From Apus apus (lineage: Eukaryota; Chordata; Aves; Apodiformes; Apodidae), in the NCBI RefSeq assembly GCF_020740795.1, contig NC_067285.1:112779008-112843007 (forward strand): DNA of 64,000 nucleotides, in the 5' to 3' direction. Every line of letters begins with the position of its first letter. Position 1 is the stretch's first letter. The notes under the pieces are model-generated. The model worked only from the letters and a program-made list of their open reading frames with translations, was not told where the DNA came from and ran no database searches. The position numbers and the translations under genes were made by a program. Shown in pieces: positions 35,640 through 46,396 of the stretch.

Positions 35640-36980
35640 GCGGCGGCACCAGGTGTCTCCCGGCAATGACACCTCCGGTGAGGAACCAGAACAGTTGGTC
35701 ACAAACAGGCTAAGACAATGAAACATCACCCACCATCACCCTCTCCTCTAGCTCGTGGCTCCCAAAGCTCTGTCTGGATCTCAGGTTCTCAGCAAGAAGC
35801 TGCTTCCCAACTCTTCCTACCGCCGTGATCCGTCTCCTGGAAGGCACGGGGTTGGCTGGAGGGAGCTGGTCTCTGCTCTGAGAGGAGCACAGGCTGCCTG
35901 GTGCTGCTCCAGGAGGACAGACCTCGGCAGCTGGTGGTCGCCGCCGTGTTTCTTGCTCCTTCCTGCTGGGCTCTGACTTGGCCCGCCCCAGCCCCAAAGC
36001 TTCCAGGCGCCGGGATCCCGCGCACCTTCCCCGCGTGTGGGTAGAGCAGAGCGTGCGACCATCAGGCAGGTGACAGCCACAAGCCCCTGCTCGCACGTCT
36101 CCTGCCTGCCTCAGCACACCGACTCCAAAGCTGCCGCTGCAGCCCCTGCCCGGGCTGTCTCACCCACCCCTCCGCACACCCACGGGAGCTGGGAAGGGGC
36201 GGGGGGGGGGGGGGGAATCCTGCCCATCCCATCACACCCCCCACCCCAGGGTACCAGGCACAGCCAGGGCATCCCAAGCCCTGCCTGCAGCTGCCACCAG
36301 CATCCCCAGCCCAGGCACCCGGGGAGCAGCCGCTCTGCTCCCACCCCACATCCCCCTCCCCGGTTATTCACCCCGGTGAGGATTTCCCAACCATCCATCC
36401 ACCGGGAAACTTCAGGGCAGGGCTCTCCCCCCATACACACACCTCCCCCAGCACAACCTGCTTCCTCTTCTTTCATTTTTTTTGCTCCAAATCCCCTTTT
36501 TCTTTCTCCTGGAAGGGGAGTTGAGCCGGAACCGAAGCAGCATTGATACTCCCCCCCCCCCCACTCTTCCTCCTCTCCTTTGGGGAAGCACAACCCGCTC
36601 CCCCTTCCCTCCCCGAAGCTGGGGTGATGGGGGTGTCAGCCTTACCTGTGCCGAGGGGGTGAGACATCCTCCAGGCGAGCTCCTGCGAGCTCCGGGCAGG
36701 CGAGGAAGCAAAGAGCCACCACCCCTGGAGCATCCTCCTCCCCTCCCCGCTCCCTCCTCCTCCCCTCGCCTCTCCCGGCCAGGGACCCAGATGGTCCCCG
36801 GCTCCCTCGGAGCCCCAGGGAGGAGCAAAGCAGCGGGAGGGTAGTGGGGGGGGTGAGGGTCCCGCCCCCACCCCAGCCCTGCAGAGATGCGGGGGGAGCC
36901 TGCGGGGAGCGGGAAGGAGAGGCTGGAAGTTGGGGAGATGCCTTTGAGCGCGCTCCCGCAGCGCAGACACCGGCAGCTTC
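35640..36980 (-). promoter_or_regulatory. CpG-rich promoter region of the HTR7-like gene
   Basis: CpG dinucleotides are frequent here and scarce in the flanks, for example GGCGCCGGGATCCCGCGC near 36007 and GAGCGCGCTCCCGCAGCGC near 36946. The region begins just upstream of the receptor start codon on the minus strand, as expected for a vertebrate CpG-island promoter. I saw no TATA box. It contains G or C runs at 36197-36213 and 36550-36562. The exact transcription start cannot be read from the sequence. Confidence 0.6.
36646..36800 (-). other. Possible 5' untranslated exon of the HTR7-like gene (donor at 36646/36645)
   Basis: On the minus strand CACAG|GTAAGG occurs at 36646/36645, a near-perfect donor sharing CAG|GTAAGG with the donor of coding exon 1. 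Acceptor-like sites between it and the start codon include a pyrimidine tract ending in TCTCAG at 35878 and one ending in TTCCAG near 35838. This would fit an upstream non-coding exon in the CpG island. The right-hand boundary is arbitrary. Confidence 0.3.
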
Positions 36981-37065
36981 CAGAGCATCCTTCCCCCCCC
37001 CCTCTTATGTATTATTTTTCCCCTTATTATTGTACAGGAGAGGGTTTCTTCCCCGGCTCCATTCA

Positions 37066-37151
37066 TCCAGGGGCACGGGTTAGCGGTGGTCTCGGCAGCG
37101 CTGGGGGAACGGTTGGATTTGATGATCTTAAAAGGTCTTTTTCCACCCGAA
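37066..37151 (+). mobile_element. CR1 3' tail at the edge of the CpG-rich region
   Basis: GGGCACGGGTTAGCGGTGGT to TTGGATTTGATGATCTTAAA, the subfamily also seen at 3869. It retains several CpGs, unlike most copies. Confidence 0.7.
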
Positions 37152-37611
37152 AAAAAACGAGGCTGGGATTTCTCTGTTACGGTTTTTTCCACCCCCAGTG
37201 CTTGCAGGAGGTCCCAGGTTCATCCAGCTCCACGCTAAGGAAGCAGCCAACAGCCAGGGTAGAGGCAGGTCCCTAAGGATGAGCCTTTCCCTCGTCCTAG
37301 TAAAAAAACCCAAGCAGGGAGAACAAACCGACCAGGCAGGACCACAAGAGATCCAGAGGCATTTCCCTCTCTGCCAAAGGTTTCACGGGCACTCGGGTGC
37401 TGGGATTGCTCCGGGGCTTCCACCCAGGACATCAGACAGCAGCTGCTCCCTCCTCCCTGGGCAGAGCAGACTCATCTCCTCCTGCACTGCTTGCTCCTAG
37501 AGGCACATCTCCGGGGAGCTCAAGCCCATCTGCTGCCTCCCCAGGGGGACCCTGTGGGGCTTCTCCCCTTGTGTGGAAGCCCCATCCTGCACCCCTGGGG
37601 ATGGTGGGGGT

Positions 37612-38620
37612 GCAGGCAGGAGAGGGGCAGGCAGGAGAGGGCAGGCAGGAGAAGTGCAGGCAGGGGAGGGGCAGGCAGGAGAGGTCAGGCAGGAGAAGTG
37701 CAGGCAGGAGAGGTGCAGGCAGAAGTGCAGGCAGGAGAAGTGCAGGCAGGAGAAGTGCAGGCAGGAGGAGGGCAGGCAGGAGGAGGGCAGGCAGGAGGAG
37801 GGCAGGCAGGAGAGGGCAGGCAGGAGGAGGGCAGGCAGGAGGAGGGCAGGCAGGAGGGCAGGCAGGAGAAGTGCAGGCAGAAGTGCAGGCAGGAGAGGGG
37901 CGGGCAGGAGAGGTCGGGCAGGAGAGGTGCAGGCAGGAGAGGGCAGGCAGGAGGAGGGCAGGCAGGAGGAGGGCAGGCAGGGGAGGGGCAGGCAGGAGGA
38001 GGGCAGGCAGGAGGGCAGGCAGGAGAGGGCAGGCAGGAGAGGGGGAGGCAGGAGAGGGGCAGGCAGGAGAGGGGCAGGCAGGAGAGGGGCAGGCAGGAGA
38101 GGGCAGGCAGGAGGAGGGCAGGCAGGAGGAGGGCAGGCAGGAGAGGTCAGGCAGGAGAGGTCAGGCAGGAGAGGGGCAGGCAGGAGAGGTGCAGGCAGAA
38201 GTGCAGGCAGGAGAAGTGCAGGCAGGAGAAGGGCAGGCAGGAGAAGGGCAGGCAGGAGGAGGGCAGGCAGGAGGAGGGCAGGCAGGAGGAGGGCAGGCAG
38301 GAGAGGGCAGGCAGGAGGAGGGCAGGCAGGAGGAGGGCAGGCAGGAGAAGTGCAGGCAGGAGAGGGGCGGGCAGGAGAGGTCGGGCAGGAGAGGTGCAGG
38401 CAGGAGAGGGCAGGCAGGAGGGCAGGCAGGAGAAGTGCAGGCAGAAGTGCAGGCAGGAGAGGGGCGGGCAGGAGAGGTCGGGCAGGAGAGGTGCAGGCAG
38501 GAGAGGGCAGGCAGGAGAGGGCAGGCAGGAGAGGGCAGGCAGGAGAGGGGCAGGTAGGAGAGGGGCAGGCAGGAGAGGGGCAGGCAGGAGAGGGGCAGGC
38601 AGGAGAGGGGCAGGCAGGCA
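37612..38620. repeat. G-rich minisatellite, unit about 15 bp (GCAGGCAGGAGAGGG)
   Basis: About 1 kb of tandem units built from GCAGGCAGGAGAGGG and variants (GAGAAGT, GAGGAGG and shortened GCAGAAGT types). The G-rich strand is the plus strand. Many units carry GGGCAGG, close to the GGGCAGGANG core of classical hypervariable minisatellites. Unit variants occur in a repeating order: a block with a shortened unit followed by GCGGGCAGGAGAGGTCGGG appears near 37860 and again near 38418, showing higher-order duplication. It lies roughly 1 kb upstream of the CpG-rich receptor promoter region. Confidence 0.95.
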
Positions 38621-39427
38621 GCTCCAGAGCTGCTTGCAGGGCTCAGAAAATGTTTCTTGCTTCCCTGCCCCACACTAAGCACGTGGTGCAGCTCCATCCC
38701 TGCTGCCACCAGCTCCTTCACCCACCCCAGGGCTGTGCAAACACCTTCCAGGCCTCCTGGGGAGAGCACAAAGGGCTGATGATGGGAAAAAGAAAAAACA
38801 CCCCAAAACAAACCCACCTTTAAATCTTGGGGCTGCAGAGCACCCCATTTACCTTGGGTCAGAGTCGGCAGCAACCCCAGGAGACTTTTGGAGCAAAGGA
38901 TTCCTGCAAAAGTACCTCAGTGAAGGAGAGCTCTGGTGAGCTAGACCAGGGCTGGGAGGGCTGTGCATCACACCAGGGTTTCTCCTTTGCTGCTCAAGCA
39001 GCACAGTGTGCGTGGGAGGCTGGCTGAAATAGCTTCCTCACCAGGGCAGGGTGAGCTGAAGCTCTTGGCTTTTTGCATTATGTGCATGAAGATGGTTGGT
39101 TTTTTTTTTTGGGGGGGGGTTGTTTGTTTGGTGGTTGTTGTTTTTTCCCCAGCCCTTTGGAAGTGGTGACGTGATGGGGCTGACACAGAGGCACAGCCTG
39201 CACAGCCCAGCCCCTGCCTGACCAGGGGAACAAAGGCCACTCTGAACTCACCAGGACTTGGCTGGAAAAAGACACCCAGGGTGTCCAAAGAGACAGGGGG
39301 ACCTACAGAACACCCTGCTGCAGGACCGAAAGGTTTTGCTGCCTCAAAATGCAGACAAACTCACTCAAGAAGGAAACAATTCCCTAAGGATCAGCTGTCA
39401 GGTGCCAGGGCAGTCTGTCACCAGATC

Positions 39428-39672
39428 AAAGAATCATGGAATCATTTAGGTTGGAAAAGACCTTTAGGATCATCCAGTCCAACCATTCCCCCAGCCCTGC
39501 CAAGGCCACCACTGCCCCATGTCCCTCAGCACCACATCTACAGGGCTTTGAAACCCCTCCAGGGATGGGGACTCCACCCCTGCCCTGGGCAGCCTGGGCC
39601 AGGGCCTGACAACCCTTTGGGGAATAAATTGTTCCCAAGATCTAATCTAAACCTCCCCTGGCACAACCTGAG
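39428..39672 (-). mobile_element. CR1 fragment, older subfamily
   Basis: Antisense AATCATGGAATCATTTAGGT to CTAAACCTCCCCTGGCACAA, with CAGCACCACATCTACAGGGC typical of the subfamily with the 3869-type tail. Confidence 0.85.
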
Positions 39673-40078
39673 ATGCCGGGAGAGTTCCAGAAAAACCATC
39701 TGAACAGGAGCTGCCAACTCCTACTCTGCTTTCCACCTCCAGGACTGGGGTTGGCCAGGAAGGATACAGGATGGAGGACAAACAGAAGAGGTTTTTCCAG
39801 CTTCCCTGGAGACTGCCTTTGGGAGCAGAGCTCAGGGAGCAGCTCCTCTGCATTAGCAAAGAGACACAGGAAGGGATTTTTTTTTTCCCCCCTCTCAAGG
39901 CATTGCTGGGAAGCAGTTGGCTTGTGCATAGTGGCCAAGTTCATGTCCTGGCAGAGGGTGGAGGGAGAGAAGATGCTTATGAAGGTGATTAACTTCATGA
40001 GCCCTTTGCTCTGGCTGAAGTTTATCTATGGCAGAGCCCCAAAATCCTGCAACAGCTTCAGGAGCAGAGTTAACAACA

Positions 40079-40350
40079 GAATCACAGACTGGGTTGGTTT
40101 AGAAGGGACCTGAAAGATCATCCAGTCAAAATCCCCCTGCATGGGCAGGGACACCTCCCACCAGCCCAGGTTGCTCCAAGCCCCATCCAACCTGCCCTTC
40201 AACACTGCCAGGGATGGGGCAGCCACAGCTTCCCTGGGCAACCTGGGCCAGGGTCTCACCACCCTCATAGTGAAGAATTTCTTCCTCATGTCTCATCTAA
40301 ATCTCCCCTCTTTGATCTTAAAGCCACCTCCTTTGTCCTATCACTCCATA
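40079..40350 (-). mobile_element. CR1 3' fragment
   Basis: Antisense copy from GAATCACAGACTGGGTTGGT to CCTTTGTCCTATCACTCC. Confidence 0.9.
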
Positions 40351-41039
40351 CTCCTCTTTAAATTAACCTCCCTCTCTTCTATCCCAACCCCATTCCTTTA
40401 GGATACAACCTGTATCTTCTCCCTTCTGAAACCCCTGTTGTGCTGGGGGTTCCAGAGGAGGGTATCCCCCTTTCCAGGGAGAATGAGCTGCTCTGATAAA
40501 ATGAGGAGCAGCAAAATCCCTGGAAAAGGAAGAGCAATGAGCTGCTGGCTGGCTCATAGGACATGCACTGAGCAGCTGGAGGGCACGTTCTCTGCACAGG
40601 TTGGGGAGGACAGAAGATGCTAATTTTTATGTGAATAATAAGAATTCTTCTTCTTCTCCCTAAAACTCTTAGTGCAGCATTTCTCCAGCTACAGGCCATG
40701 ATGACCTTGTTAAGACGTTTGCTCCTGGGACAGGCTGGGAAGTGTTAATTGCAGTTAATGGCCATTAGGGCAGGAAATGGCCAGCACACCTTAGCTGAGC
40801 TGCTAACCACAGCTTTCTGTCTTTGGCTGAGAGGAAAGCAGGGGTTTGGAGGAGCAGGGAGGGTGTTGGAGCAAGGTGGATGAACCCCAAAGAAAACTGT
40901 CCTTGCAAGATAAAGCTGAAGACCCCAAAATAGCCAGAGTTTTCCCCCTGCAACTTCAGGCAGGCAAGAGATGAACAAAATCCTCCTCCCCTGTCATGAA
41001 GGCAACGCTCACATCCATTCTTCCACCTTCATGTACAAA

Positions 41040-41175
41040 TGACCATTAAAGTGGCTATTTTATTAACTATTGATTGTTAATATTACACCCTATTAACTCT
41101 AACGGCAAGGTAATAGGCACAGTTATTAATATGCAAATTGTAAGAAATCTCATCAGCTCCAAGGTCTCCAGCCTC
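41040..41175. promoter_or_regulatory. Stretch resembling a conserved non-coding element
   Basis: Repeat-free and AT-rich, with TTATTAATATGCAAATTG and several TTAACTATTG/ATTAA cores between GC-richer flanks. Its character resembles the 12052 stretch. Confidence 0.25.
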
Positions 41176-42132
41176 TCCATGTTTTCAGGAGCAATCTTCC
41201 CTGCACCCACAGTGTTGACATTTCTCCCTCTGAGCAAACACAACCTGCCCAGATGGATGAAATGAATCACTGGATGCTATTTGTTTTCAGGGATAATTGC
41301 TACGGACTGGTCTTCAGAGATATTCCTGATGAACTGGCCTGTGGAATTTAAACCTTCTCTGATGTGGAAACAACGGGGCTGAAACCAATTCCACAGCAGA
41401 GGGAAGTCCAACCAAGTGCAGATACCATGCTGCTTCTCCAGTGGTTTGGATCAGGAATCGTGAAGACCCAGGGGTCTGAGGAACACAAAGTGCTCAAAGC
41501 ATCACCTCCTCTCCATGGACATGTGTCCCTGTTTCCCTCTGAGGCTTCTGCTTCCTAAAGACAGCCCCATCTCCTCCTGATGAGCACTGAAGCCCAGCTC
41601 CCCAGAGGAGTTCACCCAGCAAACACCATCTCCATGTGATGGCAAACGTGGTACCCAAAACACAGCTGGGTCTCAGAGAATGGATCTCCAGACTTGGGGT
41701 CCAGCCCAAGGCTGCTGGTCTCCACCTCTCAGTGCCTGCCAGAGCTCTGTGGCAAGTGAACCAGAGCACGAGGGGAAACTGAGGCACGTGAAAGGCTCAA
41801 GAAGGCAGCCAAGCTCTGCACTTCAGCTTTCAAACCACACAGCTTCAAAGACCAACCCTCAGTTCTAAAAAGGATAAAGGATGTTTAAAGACAAGACTCT
41901 AAATAAGACACTGGACCTTTGATGTGGAAGAATTTCGGTTGGACCAGGGCAAGATCTCCTCTCTGCTCCTCCTCCAAGGCACGTGACCCTCAGCATCCCT
42001 CCATCCTGCCACCTCTCTGGTTTCCCTCTGCACCAAAGCAGCCAGGGAAGGAGCTGCCTCCTCTGTAAGGACACAAAGAGCAGGGACACAGAGAGGGGAC
42101 GGGGAGCAGCTCGTCCCGACGGCGCGTCCGGG

Positions 42133-42146
42133 GCTCCCTCTGCTGG
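42133..42146 (-). promoter_or_regulatory. CTCF-like motif
   Basis: Minus strand reads CCAGCAGAGGGAGC, a close fit to the CTCF core CCASYAGRKGGCRS. It lies in GC-rich unique sequence next to a CR1 copy. Binding is not shown by sequence alone. Confidence 0.35.
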
Positions 42147-42195
42147 AGCCGGCACGGGGAGCGGGCAGGGCTCCCCAAGAACCCCACTGTGCCCC

Positions 42196-42593
42196 GAGAC
42201 AGGCTGGGAGAGTTGGGGTGTCCAGCCTGGGGAAGAGAAGGCTCCAGGGAGACCTTAGAGCACCTTCCAGTGCCTGAAGGGGCTCCAGGAAAGCTGGGGA
42301 GGGGCTTGGGACAAGGACAGGGAGGGATGGGATGAGGGGAAAAGGTTTCAAACTAGAAGATGAGAGATTTAGTTGAGATATAAGGGAGAAATTCTTCACT
42401 ATGAGGTTGGTGAAACCCTGGCCCAGGTTGCCCAGAGAAGCTGTGGCTGCCCCATCCCTGGCAGTGTTGAAGGGCAGGTTGGATGGGGCTTGGAGCAGCC
42501 TGGGCTGGTGGGAGGTGTCCCTGCCCATGCAGGGGGTTGGGATTGGATGATCTTGAAGGTCCCTTCCCACCCAAACCAGTCTGTGAGACTATG
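42196..42593 (+). mobile_element. CR1 3' fragment
   Basis: Sense copy from CGAGACAGGCTGGGAGAGTT to CAGTCTGTGAGACTATGG. It is inserted directly beside GC-rich unique sequence and a CTCF-like motif. Confidence 0.9.
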
Positions 42594-43375
42594 GGGAGAT
42601 GTGCTGCAGGATGTGGATGAGGCTGAGGAACCCCCAGTAGCAAACCCGTTGGTGCTAAAAGGGGGGGGGGGGAAGGTTTGGATAGTGGGGGGGGGGGGCT
42701 GATGAAATTAGCAGAGAAAAATGTAAAAGCCTGAAATAAGAGAGGAAAGAGTAGACTATTTGGATGGTTCCTCTGAAGTTTCCAACAGACACCTTCAGCC
42801 CTGCAGCTGGAGCTCACAGCTGTAGTCACCCATGTGCCAGACTTTCATTAGCCAGCCAGTATCACTAGTGCTCATTATTTATTCAAATGCACGTCCACGT
42901 GCAGCATTTCCACCTCCTGCTCTCCCATCCACCACCTCCAAGAGTTTGGGCAGAGCTGGATATTAAAGCATCTGCAGTGAGGTAGGTGCTGATTTAAGGT
43001 TTTTTTGGGGCTCAGACAGAGGGTCATGCAGCACCAAACTGGTCCCATCACCTGGAGGGGGGGGAGTTACACCTGGGGACCATCCACATTCAAGAGGGGG
43101 AGAAACAAGTGATGCAGAGCAAGCACTCCTGATCAAACCTTTCACAAAATCCACCAGGATACAGCCCTTTGGAGAGCAGCTGGGAGAGGGAAAGTTGTTT
43201 CAGGACATCAGAGGACACCTAGAGCTGGAAACGTGAGCTGTGCCTGCAGAGAGGTGAGCTGGCAGCACTGGGGAACTCTCAGGGTTTCTCCATAGACTTG
43301 GAGCAAAACCACCAAAGAAAAACCTTGGAGCAAGCTCCTCCAGCCCACGGCTTTGGGCATGACTGCAGCAGAACA

Positions 43376-43613
43376 CGGGGTGATGGTTTTAAAACAAAAG
43401 AGAGTGGATTCAGACTAGGAAGAATTTTTTTTTCACACTGAAGGTGGTGAGACCCTGGCCCAGGCTGCCCAGAGAGGTGGGAGATGCCCCATCCCTGGAA
43501 ACACTCAAAGACAGGCTGGACAGGGCTCTGATAAACCTGACCTAGCTGAAAACGCCCCTGCTCACTGCAGGGGGTTGGACTGGATGAGCTTTAAAGGTCC
43601 CTTCCCACCCAAA
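43376..43613 (+). mobile_element. CR1 fragment, intermediate subfamily
   Basis: Sense GGTGATGGTTTTAAAACAAA to CCCTTCCCACCCAAACCA, with GCCCAGAGAGGTGGGAGATG. Confidence 0.85.
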
Positions 43614-43824
43614 CCAGAAGGCAGATGCTTTATGCTCCAGGTCTGGGGCCAGGCTAATCTTGCACCCACCAGCTCCCCATGTTGAGCCCTGGTTTCTCCA
43701 GGCTTCCTGCTGATACCACCAGGAGAGCATCAGGGATGCGGGCTGAGACCCTTTAGTGTGCTGGGGCAGTGGGCAAGTATTCCAGGTTTGGGAATGAAGC
43801 ATCTCCTTGCCTTCTGTTGTCTGT

Positions 43825-43838
43825 CCCCTAGATGGCAC
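43825..43838 (+). promoter_or_regulatory. CTCF-like motif
   Basis: Plus strand reads CCCCTAGATGGCAC, matching the CTCF core at all but the third position. It points away from the motif at 42133, so the two are divergent and 1.7 kb apart. Confidence 0.35.
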
Positions 43839-43844
43839 CTGGTC

Positions 43845-44494
43845 TCAGCAGATCAGATCCCTGATGCCATCCAGCAGGTTCTGGTTCCTGGGAAGGCTCG
43901 GGGCTGCGAATTGTTTTTGCCAGGGAAACAAACAAACAGAAAACCCACCCAAAAAGGCTAAAGAAAAAAAAAAAAAGCTACAATCACTTGTTCTTGACAT
44001 ACCTGACCCGCTGTTGGCTGCAACGTTGCTTCTGCTTTTCCTTCTGGTCCATCTCCGGGTCCCCAAAGGCAGTGAACTGGGATAACGAGCCCTTTCCCAG
44101 CAGCAGATGCACATCTGGGGGCAGCAAGGGAACCCATCGGCTCAGGATCACCCCTTGGTGTCAGGATCAGGCCTTTGTAGGGTGGGGAAGCCCAGGGAGG
44201 AACACACCAAGGCCCTTGCCAGGGTAAACCAAGGCAGGACACTGAGAACACAAACGTACTGACCAAGTCCTCGTGTCAGTTTGAGGAAAACCCAGGCACA
44301 ACCACCCCCAAACCCCTCCTTTTTCCAGCTCCTCCGTACCAAGACACAGTACAGAGACAGGTGGGCACTGACAGTCCCACAGATGGCATCTCTGGGGCCC
44401 AGCACCTCTTTGAACAGTTTATCCATCTCGGTTTTGGCCAGTGGATATTTAAGCTCCTCCTGCAAAGCTCCTGGCAGGGCATTGCATGGGTGTC
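43845..44494 (-). CDS. Unidentified three-exon coding candidate (3' part of a possible gene)
   Basis: I do not recognise the product. Three open segments on the minus strand join with matching phases and splice consensus. Segment 1 is 44340-44494 (acceptor TTTCCTACCAG, donor TTG|GTACGG); it starts with two bases of a codon and encodes 51 residues including EMDKLFKEVLGPRDAI. Segment 2 is 44003-44076 (acceptor TTATCCCAG, donor TCAG|GTATGT) and encodes 24 residues plus two bases, including DPEMDQKEKQKQR. Segment 3 is 43845-43887 (acceptor CCTTCCCAG); it completes an Arg codon and encodes NQNLLDGIRDLIC and a TGA stop. The second and third parts would form a charged, helix-prone tail. No upstream exon or start was found. 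A related sequence lies in opposite orientation at 44905-44960, so it may instead be part of an old repeat. This is inference from splice logic only. Confidence 0.25.
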
Positions 44495-45427
44495 CTGGTA
44501 GGAAAGGAAGATCATGGTGGGGGAAAAAAAACATATCCTCATCTGATCCTCTCCTTCCCTGGCTCAGATCTGCACCAAATGCCACTGGCATTGAAGCTGA
44601 CTATTATTAGACACCTGCTTTAACTGGGGACACTTTGCACCTTGCAGGGTGATGGCCTTGCCAGGCTGCAGGTGCCCACCAGATTAAACCCCACCCAGGG
44701 ACAGCCAGGTGGTGACAAACACCCTGCCCAGCCTCTCCCTGCTCCCCAGCACCCGTTCCAAGGGGATTGCTGCACCTCCAAGCATTTGTGGTCCTGGAGT
44801 AGCACCGAGCTCGTTGCTACTCCTCGCTTCCACCCAAAGGTGCTGCCCAGTCTTCCCAGCTTTCCAGAGCTGCTCCTGTGCACCAAGCACAGACCTAAGG
44901 AGAGATCCCCATGGAGAGGGCTGTTCAGAGAGGTGCTAGGCCCAGGTGACCCCATAGCTCTCAGGATGCTTTCAGTGATGGGTTCACAACCCCTTCTTAC
45001 ACATTCCAAGTCTGTTCTTGGGCCTTCCTGCCTGTCCAGGAGGGAGCAGCCTTGGCTAGGAACACACTCTCACTCTCCAGTCATCTTACAAGAAGTGCCC
45101 CAGGGGTTCAGGACAATTCCTCCACATACACCAGCCTCCATCACAGACCATGGAGGGGGAACATCTGTCCCATGCCCCACTCCCCTCCCACTCTAAGCTG
45201 CTTCTTGCTGCCCAGGCCTTAGTCCTGGCACTAGCTTGAGGATCTCTCTATTTGGCTCCTTTCAGAAGTCCTTTTTTTTTGGGTTGTTTGCCCAGCAAAC
45301 ACAGTCTGAGCACTGCCCAGGGCCCAGCACATCGTGAGGGTCCTTGTGCCAGAGCACAGAGCAGCTCAGGTCCCAGAAATTTCAGGCTACCCACGTGCTC
45401 AACACCCCTCCCAAGTTATCCCCACAA

Positions 45428-45672
45428 GGACTGTTTCTCCCCATATTTCCATGGCACTTCCCATGTTCCAGCTTGTGCCCATTGCCCCTCGTCCTGTCCC
45501 TGGGCACTGCTGAGCAGAGTCTGGCTCCATCCTCCTGCACCCACCCTGAGACACTTGCAGGCACTGATAAGGTCTGTCCTCAGCCTTCTCCTCTCCAGGC
45601 TGAACAGTCCCAGCTCCCTCAGCTTTTCCTCATCAGGGAAGTGCTCCAACCCCCCAGTCAGCTTCATCACAC
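45428..45672 (-). mobile_element. CR1 fragment lacking its 3' end
   Basis: Antisense ORF2-end sequence (CTTGTGCCCATTGCCCCTCG, CTTTTCCTCATCAGGGAAGT). The 3' tail is absent. Confidence 0.85.
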
Positions 45673-46070
45673 ACATTCCTTCCATTCACAGTGGAGATGC
45701 TCAGATGCTACAAGTATTGGGGATTCCAGAAGCATCTCAGCTACAGGGATCCCCCCTGGTCCCCAGAGCAACACATCAGCTCAAACACTGCTGGAAGCTA
45801 AAGTTTAAACAAAGGAGACTAATCAGGCACAAAGTAGAAATATATAAACAGTATAGCTCTTTTTATTTTGTTTTTAAATACAGAGTTTCCTTAGGCAATA
45901 AAGGAATTCCCTTCTCCCCACCCCAAGCAACTCTTATCCAAAGAAATAAATCCCTGTAAAATCAACACCAGGTCAAGGCATGTGCTTTAAGAGCATCTTC
46001 AGCAAGTGCAGTATCTATAGGCCATCTCTCCCAAAACAGGAACATGTGCTTTCCCTCACTTCAAATAGTT

Positions 46071-46396
46071 CATAGAATCATTAAGGTTGGAAGGGACCTT
46101 AGAGATCACCAAGTTCCAACCCCCTTGCCACGAGCAGGGAACCACCAGACCAGGCTGCACAAAACCTCATCCAACCTGGCCTTAAAAACCTCCAGGGATG
46201 GGGCATCAACAACCTCGCTGGGCAACCCATCCCAGTTCCTCACCACCCTGAGAGTGAAGAATTTCTTCCTGCTGTCTAACCTAAATCTCCCCTCTCTCAG
46301 TTTAAAACCACCACCCCTTGTCCTGTCACTGTCCTCTCTGATGAAAAGCCCCTCCCCAGCAATCTGGGACAGGAACCTCCTGCTCACCAAACAGGG
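46071..46396 (-). mobile_element. CR1 3' fragment with intact ORF2-end frame
   Basis: Antisense ATAGAATCATTAAGGTTGGA onward. The minus-strand frame reads [20 protein letters not shown] then [18 protein letters not shown], close to a canonical CR1 C-terminus. Confidence 0.92.

Noticed and set aside
34914-35669. A 251-codon plus-strand frame rich in Asp, Gly and His
   Set aside because: It is the antisense of receptor coding exon 1.
36037-37276. Several frames of 120-240 codons in the CpG-rich region
   Set aside because: High GC content removes stop codons; none shows a domain, and they overlap one another on both strands.
37397-38823. Three overlapping plus-strand frames of 386-416 codons rich in Gly, Arg and Gln
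   Set aside because: They are the three translations of the stop-free minisatellite; all frames are open at once and the peptides are simple repeats.
44620-45196. Overlapping frames of 129 and 184 codons on opposite strands
   Set aside because: No matched splice sites or family similarity apart from the short inverted duplicate already reported.
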